Assembly: GCA_029560455.1 (NCBI GenBank)
Contig: JAKQKW010000403.1
Coordinates: forward strand, 1 to 13,830
Direction of reading: 5' to 3'
Source: Candidatus Rifleibacteriota bacterium
GTDB taxonomy: Bacteria; Riflebacteria; Ozemobacteria; Ozemobacterales; Ozemobacteraceae
Length of the DNA: 13,830 nt
Part shown: piece after piece, positions 1-7,455 of the stretch
Position numbering within the stretch: position 1 is the first letter of the stretch
Layout: every line of letters begins with the position of its first letter
Program-made: the position numbers and the translations under genes
Notes under the pieces: generated by a model
The model's database searches: none
What the model saw: the letters and a program-made list of their open reading frames with translations, nothing else
What the model was told of the DNA's origin: nothing

Positions 1-1380
1 GCGACCGTTAACACAGGCGACATCCCAGATTATTGGCATCATCCAACCATTTTTGAGCTGGCTGGCGTTAGTGTTGTTGAAGCGGGTAGTACCCCAGCTG
101 GTGCCGGAGCCATGGCCAAGATAGTTGATCAGGCTGAGGCCCTTGTTAACGGCATCAGAAACCATAGCGGCAGTTGCGCCCGGGTCATAGGCAGTAGCGA
201 TTTCGGTGAAAGTTTTGCCAAGAAGAACCTGGCGGATTTCTTCGATGTAAGCCTTGTCGGTCGGGTTACCTTCGTTAGAACCAATGCCGAGGCCTCTGGT
301 ATACCAGGCTTTGTCTTCAGTCGGGAAGCGTTCATAGTTGATGAACTTGGCAACCTGATAGGCCACGTCTTTTTCAGTGGTGGCTGACAGGCGGCTGATG
401 ATTGCATCCGGAACATGATCGTCGCCGGCGAGTTTTACGTAGCAGGGGTCAGAGTCGGCGCGTTCTTTAACGCCCTTGTTGGTCGGGATCTGTTCAGCAT
501 CGCCAACCAGCATGATGTGGGTCAGGTTACCCTGCTTGAATTCTTCGCTGATGAAGGTCTGAACGTCAGTGTTGGTTTTGCCAACTTCGCTCATCGGAAC
601 GATCTTCACGTCGATACCACATTTTTTCTTCCATTCGATGAAGGGCTTCATGGCTGCCATGAAAGGATCATGGGCGATGATGAGGAGGCGGCCATTTTCA
701 TCGAGGCGGGGCAGGCGGCTGGTGGCCTGTTTGTAGTTTACGAAAGTGTTTTTGTAGATCGGTTCGAATGACTTGCTGATCGGAGCCAGCTTGGTCATTG
801 GGTTCTTAGAGATCTTTTCATCAGCAGATACTGATACGCGGATCTTTTTGTGAACCTTGATCTGATTCTTGGCGGGGTTGTACTGAACCGGGTTTACAAC
901 CAGGTTAACACCGCGGACTTCGCGGAAGATGAAAGGTTCGCCCATTTTGACCATATCGGCATCAGTCGGATACCAGGCGTCTTTAGCATATACTTCGCCG
1001 AAATTGAAAGGAACGCTGTTCGGATCGATATTGCGGGTAAAGTTGCCTTTGCTGGGCACGATGCGTGCATCGAGGTTGATGATTTCAGATTCGATGCTGT
1101 TTACCTGGAAAACAGGGCGGCGAGCCGGGTCTACCATTACCATTGCGGTATATCTTGGCAGAGTCGGAGCATCTTTATCTGAAGAGAGAGATGCTTCCGG
1201 GGCGGTGATTTCGAGAGCCTTGGCGCCAAGAACCTGAGTTTCGGCAACATTGACTTTCGGACATTCGATGTCAAGAGTGGTTGCATAACCACGTGAACTG
1301 CTGACAGAAATACCGGCTGCATAGGCAGAACCAGCGCTCATCAGACAAAAGGCCAAGAACATGGTAGAAATTCGTTTCAA
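1..1380 (-). CDS. Gingipain-like C25 cysteine protease precursor, 3' end cut by window edge
   Basis: This encodes a secreted cysteine endopeptidase of family C25 (gingipains), probably exported by Sec and matured by prodomain removal. The first 460 residues are present and the frame is open at the window edge. I chose the TTG at 1380 because an AGGAGG site lies 8 nt upstream and it adds a Lys-Arg n-region to the signal peptide; the in-frame ATG at 1362 loses both. Residues 1-21 form a signal peptide ending Ala-Tyr-Ala. Residues about 25-225 look like the C25 propeptide. The catalytic domain begins near 231 (RLLIIAHD), with LVGDAEQIP at 291-299. His423 lies in INYLGHGSGTSWG and Cys456 in WDVACVNG. 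These match the gingipain R catalytic motifs, including their 33-residue spacing. The gene has its own promoter. Arg or Lys specificity cannot be read here. Any type IX secretion or sorting domain would lie beyond the edge. Confidence 0.93.
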   Translation of the reverse strand, partial: MKRISTMFLAFCLMSAGSAYAAGISVSSSRGYATTLDIECPKVNVAETQVLGAKALEITAPEASLSSDKDAPTLPRYTAMVMVDPARRPVFQVNSIESEIINLDARIVPSKGNFTRNIDPNSVPFNFGEVYAKDAWYPTDADMVKMGEPFIFREVRGVNLVVNPVQYNPAKNQIKVHKKIRVSVSADEKISKNPMTKLAPISKSFEPIYKNTFVNYKQATSRLPRLDENGRLLIIAHDPFMAAMKPFIEWKKKCGIDVKIVPMSEVGKTNTDVQTFISEEFKQGNLTHIMLVGDAEQIPTNKGVKERADSDPCYVKLAGDDHVPDAIISRLSATTEKDVAYQVAKFINYERFPTEDKAWYTRGLGIGSNEGNPTDKAYIEEIRQVLLGKTFTEIATAYDPGATAAMVSDAVNKGLSLINYLGHGSGTSWGTTRFNNTNASQLKNGWMMPIIWDVACVNGR

Positions 1381-1388
1381 GCTTCTTT

Positions 1389-1394
1389 CCTCCT
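1389..1394 (-). promoter_or_regulatory. Shine-Dalgarno AGGAGG for the C25 protease
   Basis: A full AGGAGG sits 8 nt before the TTG codon at 1380 and 26 nt before the first ATG. The spacing fixes TTG as the start and implies strong initiation despite the non-ATG codon. Confidence 0.85.
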
Positions 1395-1430
1395 GGTTAC
1401 TTATGATACTTACTAAGCTTTGTTCTTAGG

Positions 1431-1459
1431 ATTATACGGTTTGGTACATAAAGGCGCAA
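1431..1459 (-). promoter_or_regulatory. Sigma70-type promoter of the C25 protease gene
   Basis: On the minus strand, TTGCGC (1459-1454) and an exact TATAAT (1436-1431) are separated by 17 nt. The -35 matches consensus at three of six bases. Initiation would fall near 1424, giving a leader of about 44 nt before the TTG start. The position between the upstream terminator and the gene supports a stand-alone transcription unit. A 5-bp inverted repeat (CTAAG/CTTAG, 1413-1429) spans the expected start site and could be an operator or a small leader hairpin. Confidence 0.75.
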
Positions 1460-1462
1460 GGG

Positions 1463-1485
1463 GCAAAACAAAAAAAGTTTTTTGC
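1463..1485 (-). promoter_or_regulatory. A/T-tract upstream of protease promoter (possible UP element)
   Basis: Homopolymeric A and T runs, flanked by an imperfect GCAAAA/TTTTGC inverted repeat, lie directly upstream of the -35 box. This is where an UP element for the RNA polymerase alpha subunit, or a bent-DNA site, would be. The assignment rests on position and composition only. Confidence 0.3.
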
Positions 1486-1498
1486 ATCACTCTTGTTT

Positions 1499-1535
1499 TA
1501 ATATAATAAAGAAACTGGCTTTATCGCCAGTTTCT
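1499..1535 (-). terminator. Rho-independent-like terminator after the rnd unit
   Basis: A perfect 10-bp inverted repeat (1510-1519 with 1526-1535, 6-nt loop) carries GAAACTGGC and its complement. On the minus strand it is followed by TTTATTATATT, a T-rich but interrupted tail, so termination direction fits the rnd operon. It lies about 80 nt after the rnd stop and just before the protease promoter. The plus-strand side has no T tract. Confidence 0.7.
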
Positions 1536-1613
1536 GGGGTTTATCTGAAATGGTTCCGGTACATTTTTTTTGTAACGGCTCTTTTTTTTATTTTGCGGGT
1601 GGCGGAAGCCGGA

Positions 1614-2843
1614 TTATTTTTCGCCAGGTCGACGGCGGCGGCGGCGGCGGGTTTTTCTCGTCGTTGGTGGCGGTTCCTGCTGTAAAACCGGCAAAATTTC
1701 ATCGGCAAGAACCTTTACCTGCCACTGATGCAATATTTCGCTCTGCTGCAACTCCCCAAGACTTTCGGGTCTGATTCTGGCGAGATCATACAGAGCATTG
1801 GTCGGAGCCAGTACAGAAGCCGGAATCTTCATCTCATTGGCAATGGCATCGCGAATTTCGCGCAGCGATTTGGCGATTTCCCCTTCCCAGGAGTTCAGCA
1901 ACTCATGTCTTTCTCTTGGTTTGAAGGGTTTATCAAGACCGGTAAGCTCAGCTTCAAGACCGGTTCGAATTGCGGCCTGCAGTTCGGTGCCATAGCGGTT
2001 AAGAAAATCTCGGCCAATGGCCTTGATAACATTCAGGCCAGAAATGGTTCTTGGCATCTGTCTGGCAATATCGATCAGGGCCTGATTGCTGAGCAGCATG
2101 AAAGGTGCGCGGTCAAGCCGGCGGGCGATTTCCTCGCGCAGGTTCCAGATTTCTCTGAGGACCGCGAGAGACCGTGGCGACAATCTTGACGAACCCTTGA
2201 TTCTGAAGGCAAATTCATCCTGTTCGTGCGGTTGCGCTTCGCGCGCCTGACGGGCAATGTATTCACACTCTTCCAGCAGCCATTCGTATCTGCCAAGGGT
2301 TTTGAGCTCACCGGCCATTGCGTCAAAAATAGGAACCAGACACACCGCATCGAGCAGGCCGTATTCTTTCATGGCGGTGGTAAGCGGTCGGCGTGACCAG
2401 TCACAGCGCTGCAGCCTCTTGTCGAGAGTAAAACCAAGATATTTTTCTGTGAGCGATCTCAGGCCAAGCTCATGCATTCCCAGCAATTCTGCTGCCTTGC
2501 GGGTATCAAACATTACCGGAATATATATTTCGAGATCTCTGGCGAGCATGGAAATATCGTAATCTCCGCCATGAAAAACCCACAGGCAGGAACTTTGCGT
2601 CGCAAAATGCTGGAAAGGACTGAAATCCTGGATTTTCTGCGGATCGATAATTGCTGCTTCACTGCGGGTAGCGATCTGAATAAGGTTAACCCGGGAATAA
2701 TAGCGATAAAAGCCTGCAGATTCAATGTCGACGGCGACGATATCTTCGCCTTGAGCCCTGGCAAAAAAGCCGGCGAGCTCTTCTGTGTTTTCTATGACTT
2801 TTGCGTTTTCAATAAAAGGTTTGGGGTCGAATTCAATTTTCAT
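1614..2843 (-). CDS. rnd: Ribonuclease D (DEDDy 3'-5' exoribonuclease with HRDC)
   Basis: The gene encodes a 409-residue cytoplasmic 3'-to-5' exoribonuclease, a family that trims tRNA and other structured RNA 3' ends. The DEDDy exonuclease domain occupies about residues 20-180. Exo I is VDIESAG with Asp39 and Glu41, Exo II is HGGDYD with Asp96 five residues after His91, and Exo III is YGLLD with Tyr161 and Asp165. An HRDC domain follows at about 220-295 and a second, weaker HRDC-like helical region at 310-388. The protein ends with seven consecutive arginines (399-405), an unusual basic tail that may bind RNA. The start codon has only a weak AGGT upstream. It is last in its unit, 92 nt after the cyclase gene, with a terminator downstream. 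Family assignment is firm; substrate is inferred. Confidence 0.93.
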   Translation of the reverse strand: MKIEFDPKPFIENAKVIENTEELAGFFARAQGEDIVAVDIESAGFYRYYSRVNLIQIATRSEAAIIDPQKIQDFSPFQHFATQSSCLWVFHGGDYDISMLARDLEIYIPVMFDTRKAAELLGMHELGLRSLTEKYLGFTLDKRLQRCDWSRRPLTTAMKEYGLLDAVCLVPIFDAMAGELKTLGRYEWLLEECEYIARQAREAQPHEQDEFAFRIKGSSRLSPRSLAVLREIWNLREEIARRLDRAPFMLLSNQALIDIARQMPRTISGLNVIKAIGRDFLNRYGTELQAAIRTGLEAELTGLDKPFKPRERHELLNSWEGEIAKSLREIRDAIANEMKIPASVLAPTNALYDLARIRPESLGELQQSEILHQWQVKVLADEILPVLQQEPPPTTRKTRRRRRRRPGEK

Positions 2844-2935
2844 CAGTGACCTGTTGCGTGATTCAGATAAACAATAATTATCACAACTGCATCGAATTCA
2901 GCAGCATTTTTTTTGCAGCGGCGAAAAAATACGAC
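2844..2935 (-). other. AT-rich gap between cyclase and rnd
   Basis: This 92-nt gap is the largest inside the DUF4912-to-rnd run. It has runs of A/T and a 5-bp inverted repeat (GATAA/TTATC), but no convincing -35/-10 pair and no terminator hairpin. A weak rnd promoter here is possible but not demonstrable by eye. Confidence 0.3.
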
Positions 2936-5827
2936 TTATTTATGGGTGAGAATGTATCTGCCATCCCAGCCTTCGGGGGGGGGGTTATCCTTGTATTCCT
3001 GACAGCGATGAATATAGGTGGCACTTGGGCCATCGTCAGGCCAGCGGTCAAGAATTTCCTTGAAGGTAGCTATTGCTTCATCCCAGTGCCGGTCGAGATG
3101 CAGCTGAATGGCGCGGTCATACAACTCGATCAGTTCGAACCAGCCTGGCGGCTCCTTCCCCTTCTCGCTGACGAGCTCAAAAACCTTTACCGGTTCTTTT
3201 TTACCTTTGACTGCAAGAAAATCAAGAAACCTTGCAGAGACCACATGTTTGGCCCGCTGATAAACAGCATCACTGATCATCAGTGCGGTGCCGTATTCCT
3301 TATTCGCACCTTCAAGGCGTGAAGCCAGATTAACGCCGTCGCCCATACAGGTAAAGTTCATCTGAGCCTTTTGTGAACCCATATAGCCAACAACGACATC
3401 GGCGGTATTCAGGCCGGCACGCGCCGAGACCTTTGGCAGGCCCCGTTTCGCCCAGCCGAGCTGCAGCTCATGAATTTTGCGCTGCATTGCCAAAGCACAG
3501 AGGCAGCCACGCACTGAATGATCTTCCTGTTTTTGCGGGAAATTCCAGAAGGCCATTACCGCGTCACCGATGAATTTATCAAGAGTTCCACCGTATTCAA
3601 ACAACAGGTCAGTCATCGCTCCAAGGTATTCATTGAGCAGAACGACCAGTTCTTCTGGAGTCAATGCCTCGGAAATCGAGGTAAAACCAGCAACGTCAGA
3701 GAAGAATATGGTCAGTTCGACCTTTTCACCACCCGGTTTGACCAGCTCAGGGTTGTCGAGCATGTATTGAACCACATCGGCAGCCACAAAGCGAGAAAAC
3801 ATTTCTTTGGTAGACTGGGCCCGAGCTCTCTGGCGCAGGTAGTTCGTCAGGGTAGCCAGCGACCAGATGGTCGGATAGCTTATTACCAGTGACGAAAAAT
3901 TAAACAGCTGCCTGGCAATATGATAAGAAGAATACGCGTGCCAGAAAGAACCGGCAACAAAAGCCGCCATGACAAAGGCCCCGGCTACCGGTGACAGAAT
4001 ATCGAGCAGAAATCCGAGCAGAAGCGTCGAAACCAGCAAAGCAATGACAGTATGAACATAAGAAGGATGCTTCAGGTAGCGCTGTTCGGTGATATTGAGA
4101 ATAGCATTGGCGTGAATTTCGATACCCATCAGGGGTTCTTTTTGCACGGCAAAACCAGAATCATAGGTCAGTGGTGTCGGAAAATAGTCGAAATCGCTTA
4201 CTTCGAATGGCCCGGCGATTGCAATTTTTCCACCCTTGTTCTGCTGCAGATCGAGAGTATTTCTATGGGCAAACTCAGGTTTCAGGCGTGATTCTTCGGG
4301 TGTAAGAAGTGAATAGGAAGCAAGAGTTCTTTCATCAAAACATTCGAAAAAAGACGCGGAGCGGATCGCGGCATTGTCGAAGCGCCCACGGGAAGTAGAC
4401 CCGACATAATCGAGCAGCATGCGACCATAAGAATTAACCGGAATAGTAAGATCTTTGATGATGAGAGGCCCCTTGAATCTGCCTGCAACTACCTCATCAT
4501 AGATCGATGCCAGCGCCAGATCCATTGCTTCAACGTAGCCGGGCTTTTCGCCAGGCTTTCTCGCATCGAGAGCAAGCATTGCGATCAGAAGACTGAAGGT
4601 TGGTTCGAGCCGCTTGTCTTTATCACTGACCACATAAAGAGGCACTTCGGTAACATAGCTTTTATTGCCTGCTGCCATGTCAATGAAAGCCATACGCGAC
4701 TTTCCCTTGAGAAAGGATGGGTCAGGAAGAATCTGCCTGACGGCCTGGCGGGTATTTGACAATTTGTCGAGACGCGTCGGAGCTTTGCTGTCGCTGTCTT
4801 CGTAAACAAACTCTTCTTCGATCTTAGTGTGGCCTGCCAGAATTATCGGACTTTGTGATTTTTTTATAGCCCGCTGCAGAACTTTGTCGAGTTCCTTGTC
4901 CTTCCCGCCCTGAAGAACAAAGTCGAAGCCGATCGCTGCGGCCGGTTCAACGATGTATTCCGCAGGTAAACCATCGGTGCGGCCACTTAGAGTCATGCTC
5001 AGAACGGTTCCGGGACGTGGGAAAAACTTGAAGTCAATACCAACATTGAAACTGCCGAGATTAGCCAGCAAATTTTGCCAGCGCTCTAAAAGCATTGCGG
5101 CAGCACGGTGTTGCTCAGGCATCTTTTCGGGAGACGTTTCATTTTTGAGGGTTTTCAGCAGTTCCGGGTCGTTCCAGTTGACAAGCAGCGAAGGCAGTAT
5201 CAGGGGCTCTGATCCACCGGCCATCAGTTTGATCAGACTAGGGCCAGTTGGCGGCCAGGTCCGGCCTTCAATTTTTATCAAACTGTTAAAACCTGGATGT
5301 TCCGGGTTGTTCTTGAAAAAATCTTTAACTCTGTGACTGGTCAGATTCCACCTGCCGACATTAAACCCGGCTGATGCCGGCTCTTTATCGGCAATACCGC
5401 ACCAGTCGGTGTAGGCCATTCTAACCGGCAACTCTTTAAGACCCGGAAAAAATCCGATATGCACCCGAAGAATTTCGATACTGCGGGGTTTACTGGCAAA
5501 CTTGCGCGCAACGACCTGTGATTGCCCAAGAAACCTGAAGATAGAAGCAAATTCTGCCCGTTCAGGGTTCTTGCCCAGTAACGCCGAGGTTGCCTGGTCT
5601 TTTTTTACAACAATCAGTTGATCATGTGCTTTCGGAGGCTGATAGCCCATCTGAAAAACAATTGCATTGAGCGCTGTATCAAGATTGTTCAGAAAGCCGG
5701 CCAGCATCATCAGCATTGAAATAAGAAAAACTATGCCGCCGTACAGCAGGCCGGTATGCGATCCAGTCCCAGCCTTCTTTCTGGTAAAGAATCCCTTTGC
5801 GCCATCAAGAACAGCTTTGACACTCAT
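2936..5827 (-). CDS. CHASE2-domain class III adenylate cyclase
   Basis: This 963-residue membrane sensor probably makes cAMP from ATP. I start at the ATG at 5827, 5 nt after GAGAGG, not at the GTG at 5833 that overlaps that site. Residues 28-46 form a first membrane helix. An extracytoplasmic CHASE2-like region follows to about 588, with AIAGPFEVSDFDYFPTPLTYDSG and GIEIHANAILNIT near its end. Three membrane helices follow (about 592-611, 615-632, 641-660), then the cyclase domain at about 700-885. Metal-binding Asp711 and Asp755, adenine-selecting Lys751 and Thr826, Asn833 and transition-state Arg837 are all present, so the enzyme should be active and of the Lys/Thr (IIIb) type. A TPR-like tail ends in PPPEGWDG, as in related cyclases. 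The CHASE2 region is much longer than usual. It lies 15 nt after the GH57 gene. Confidence 0.92.
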   Translation of the reverse strand: MSVKAVLDGAKGFFTRKKAGTGSHTGLLYGGIVFLISMLMMLAGFLNNLDTALNAIVFQMGYQPPKAHDQLIVVKKDQATSALLGKNPERAEFASIFRFLGQSQVVARKFASKPRSIEILRVHIGFFPGLKELPVRMAYTDWCGIADKEPASAGFNVGRWNLTSHRVKDFFKNNPEHPGFNSLIKIEGRTWPPTGPSLIKLMAGGSEPLILPSLLVNWNDPELLKTLKNETSPEKMPEQHRAAAMLLERWQNLLANLGSFNVGIDFKFFPRPGTVLSMTLSGRTDGLPAEYIVEPAAAIGFDFVLQGGKDKELDKVLQRAIKKSQSPIILAGHTKIEEEFVYEDSDSKAPTRLDKLSNTRQAVRQILPDPSFLKGKSRMAFIDMAAGNKSYVTEVPLYVVSDKDKRLEPTFSLLIAMLALDARKPGEKPGYVEAMDLALASIYDEVVAGRFKGPLIIKDLTIPVNSYGRMLLDYVGSTSRGRFDNAAIRSASFFECFDERTLASYSLLTPEESRLKPEFAHRNTLDLQQNKGGKIAIAGPFEVSDFDYFPTPLTYDSGFAVQKEPLMGIEIHANAILNITEQRYLKHPSYVHTVIALLVSTLLLGFLLDILSPVAGAFVMAAFVAGSFWHAYSSYHIARQLFNFSSLVISYPTIWSLATLTNYLRQRARAQSTKEMFSRFVAADVVQYMLDNPELVKPGGEKVELTIFFSDVAGFTSISEALTPEELVVLLNEYLGAMTDLLFEYGGTLDKFIGDAVMAFWNFPQKQEDHSVRGCLCALAMQRKIHELQLGWAKRGLPKVSARAGLNTADVVVGYMGSQKAQMNFTCMGDGVNLASRLEGANKEYGTALMISDAVYQRAKHVVSARFLDFLAVKGKKEPVKVFELVSEKGKEPPGWFELIELYDRAIQLHLDRHWDEAIATFKEILDRWPDDGPSATYIHRCQEYKDNPPPEGWDGRYILTHK
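2975..2984 (-). repeat. 10-bp mononucleotide C tract in the cyclase gene
   Basis: Ten consecutive C on the coding strand encode the end of Asn and three Pro just before EGWDG at the cyclase C-terminus. The conserved downstream motif stays in frame here. Slippage would alter only the last dozen or so residues and the stop. Confidence 0.9.
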
Positions 5828-5832
5828 AAACA

Positions 5833-5838
5833 CCTCTC
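5833..5838 (-). promoter_or_regulatory. Shine-Dalgarno GAGAGG deciding the cyclase start
   Basis: GAGAGG in the 15-nt gap after the branching enzyme stop lies 5 nt before the ATG at 5827 and overlaps the alternative GTG at 5833. It therefore favours the ATG and suggests coupled translation. Confidence 0.6.
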
Positions 5839-5842
5839 AGAA

Positions 5843-7432
5843 TCAACTGCGGAAGATTCGGTAATCCATATCGGGAAAGATGTTGTCACGGCTTTCAACT
5901 TCTCGCAGCCAGTTTTCGTTGACCCGATCATTGATAATGTCTTCGTATAGTTTATTGAAGCGAAAGGTGTGATCACGCGTCCGCTTGTGGGCATATTCAA
6001 CTGTTGTTCCGGTCTTCATGATAAAAGCCCAGTCAGAAGACTGCAGCAGCATTAGCTCGCGGGCCGCCTGATTCAGAGCCCGCAATCGCAGACCTTCGGA
6101 ATCAGGAAAGCTGTCTGCCAGCTCGATCATTCGCTGTGAGGCTTTGTGCAGATGCGGATATATCCAAGCATTGCTTTCATCAAGCCAGACTTCATTATAA
6201 CCGCGGTGTCCCCATGAAGACATCGATGGGATCGCCTTCTGGTTACACGGGCAGGCTGCAAAATAATCATCCGGAGTTCCCAGCTGCATGACGCTGCTTT
6301 CAAGAGAGGTCTTTCTCAGAACGTGGTAGATGAACTCCGGCCCCTCATACCACCAGTGACCAAACAGCTCGCAATCGTAGGGCGAAACTATTATCGGCGG
6401 CCGATCCATGATGGCATTGAGATGTTTCATCTGCTGTTCGCGGCAGTAAATAAAATGGCCGGCATGCGTGGCAACTCTGGCCATCGCTTCCTGGTAATTA
6501 TAAGGCTGCTTTTCAGCCCCGTCGCGCGAAGTGATGCGGTGATATTTTATGCCGGTATTGAGGCGATGCCCGGACTCGTGAATGTAAGGGCGAATATAAT
6601 CGAACTCCAGGTCAAAGCCAATATCACGATAAAATTCGCGATAAGCAAAATCGCCAGGGTAGCCCTCATGGGCTGACCAGACCTGCCGGCTGCTTTCAAC
6701 GTCGCGCCCGAAGGCAAGAACTCCTGACGGGCATTCAACCGGCGCATGCACTCCGTAAGCCGGTCTTGGGTCAGCAAAAAGAATTCCGTGCGTGTCAGTA
6801 AAAAAGTACCTGATACCAAAATCACTCAGAATTTTATCATCTCCAGGGTTATAGGCGCATTCAGCAAGCCAGATACCCCGGGGAGCGCGGTCAAAATGCT
6901 TCTGGTAGTCACGCACCGCCATCTCTATCTGAGCTCTGACAGCCGGGCGAAAGTCGCTCAAAAGCGGCAGGAAGGCATGCGTAGCACAGCAGGTAATGAT
7001 ATCGAGAACCCCGAGATTCTGATATTTTTTGAAAAGCCTGATAAGATTGCCGTCACATGACTGAAAAATCCCGCGAATGCGTTTGAATTTTTCGCGGTAC
7101 ATCAGTGCTGTTGCGTAAAACTCCGGCTGCCAGCGAGTGCGCTCGACTTCTTTTTCGGCAAGTTCTTCAAGCTTGCTCAGATGTTTACTGTAACGCCCGA
7201 CAAGCATTTCGTCGGCCAGCATATTCAACAAAGGCGGTGTCAGAGACATGGTCAGACGAAACTTTATGCCATCGGCAACCAGCTTGCCAAAAACCTCAAG
7301 CAGGGGAATATAGGTTTCGGTGATCGCTTCGAAAAGCCAGCGTTCTTCCATCATGTCGGCATGTTCCGGGTGCCTGACGAATGGAAGGTGAGCGTGCAGA
7401 ACGAGAGAAAGAAAGCCCTTGCTGGTTGTCAT
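5843..7432 (-). CDS. GH57 1,4-alpha-glucan branching enzyme
   Basis: The 529-residue cytoplasmic enzyme is a glycoside hydrolase family 57 protein that should create alpha-1,6 branches in glycogen-type glucans. The N-terminal HAHLPF motif (His13, His15) starts the (beta/alpha)7 barrel. GIWLAECAYNPG carries the nucleophile Glu191, and SPYDCELFGHWWYEG carries the acid/base Asp353. The C-terminal helical domain (DUF1957 type) includes SSWGHRGYNEVWL and DWAFIMKTGTTVEYA, both typical of this branching enzyme group. The length matches the compact bacterial form. It starts 23 nt after the DUF4912 gene with only a poor Shine-Dalgarno, so it is probably translated from the shared transcript. No glgA, glgC or glgP is in the window. 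An amylase or 4-alpha-glucanotransferase role is less likely, given the motifs. Confidence 0.93.
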   Translation of the reverse strand: MTTSKGFLSLVLHAHLPFVRHPEHADMMEERWLFEAITETYIPLLEVFGKLVADGIKFRLTMSLTPPLLNMLADEMLVGRYSKHLSKLEELAEKEVERTRWQPEFYATALMYREKFKRIRGIFQSCDGNLIRLFKKYQNLGVLDIITCCATHAFLPLLSDFRPAVRAQIEMAVRDYQKHFDRAPRGIWLAECAYNPGDDKILSDFGIRYFFTDTHGILFADPRPAYGVHAPVECPSGVLAFGRDVESSRQVWSAHEGYPGDFAYREFYRDIGFDLEFDYIRPYIHESGHRLNTGIKYHRITSRDGAEKQPYNYQEAMARVATHAGHFIYCREQQMKHLNAIMDRPPIIVSPYDCELFGHWWYEGPEFIYHVLRKTSLESSVMQLGTPDDYFAACPCNQKAIPSMSSWGHRGYNEVWLDESNAWIYPHLHKASQRMIELADSFPDSEGLRLRALNQAARELMLLQSSDWAFIMKTGTTVEYAHKRTRDHTFRFNKLYEDIINDRVNENWLREVESRDNIFPDMDYRIFRS

Positions 7433-7455
7433 CTTATTGTGTCTGCAAAGCAGCT

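Noticed and set aside
112..1182. Several plus-strand open frames in the left kilobase
   Set aside because: They lie antisense to the C25 protease, which has a signal peptide, catalytic motifs, promoter and Shine-Dalgarno; the plus-strand frames lack any recognisable domain.
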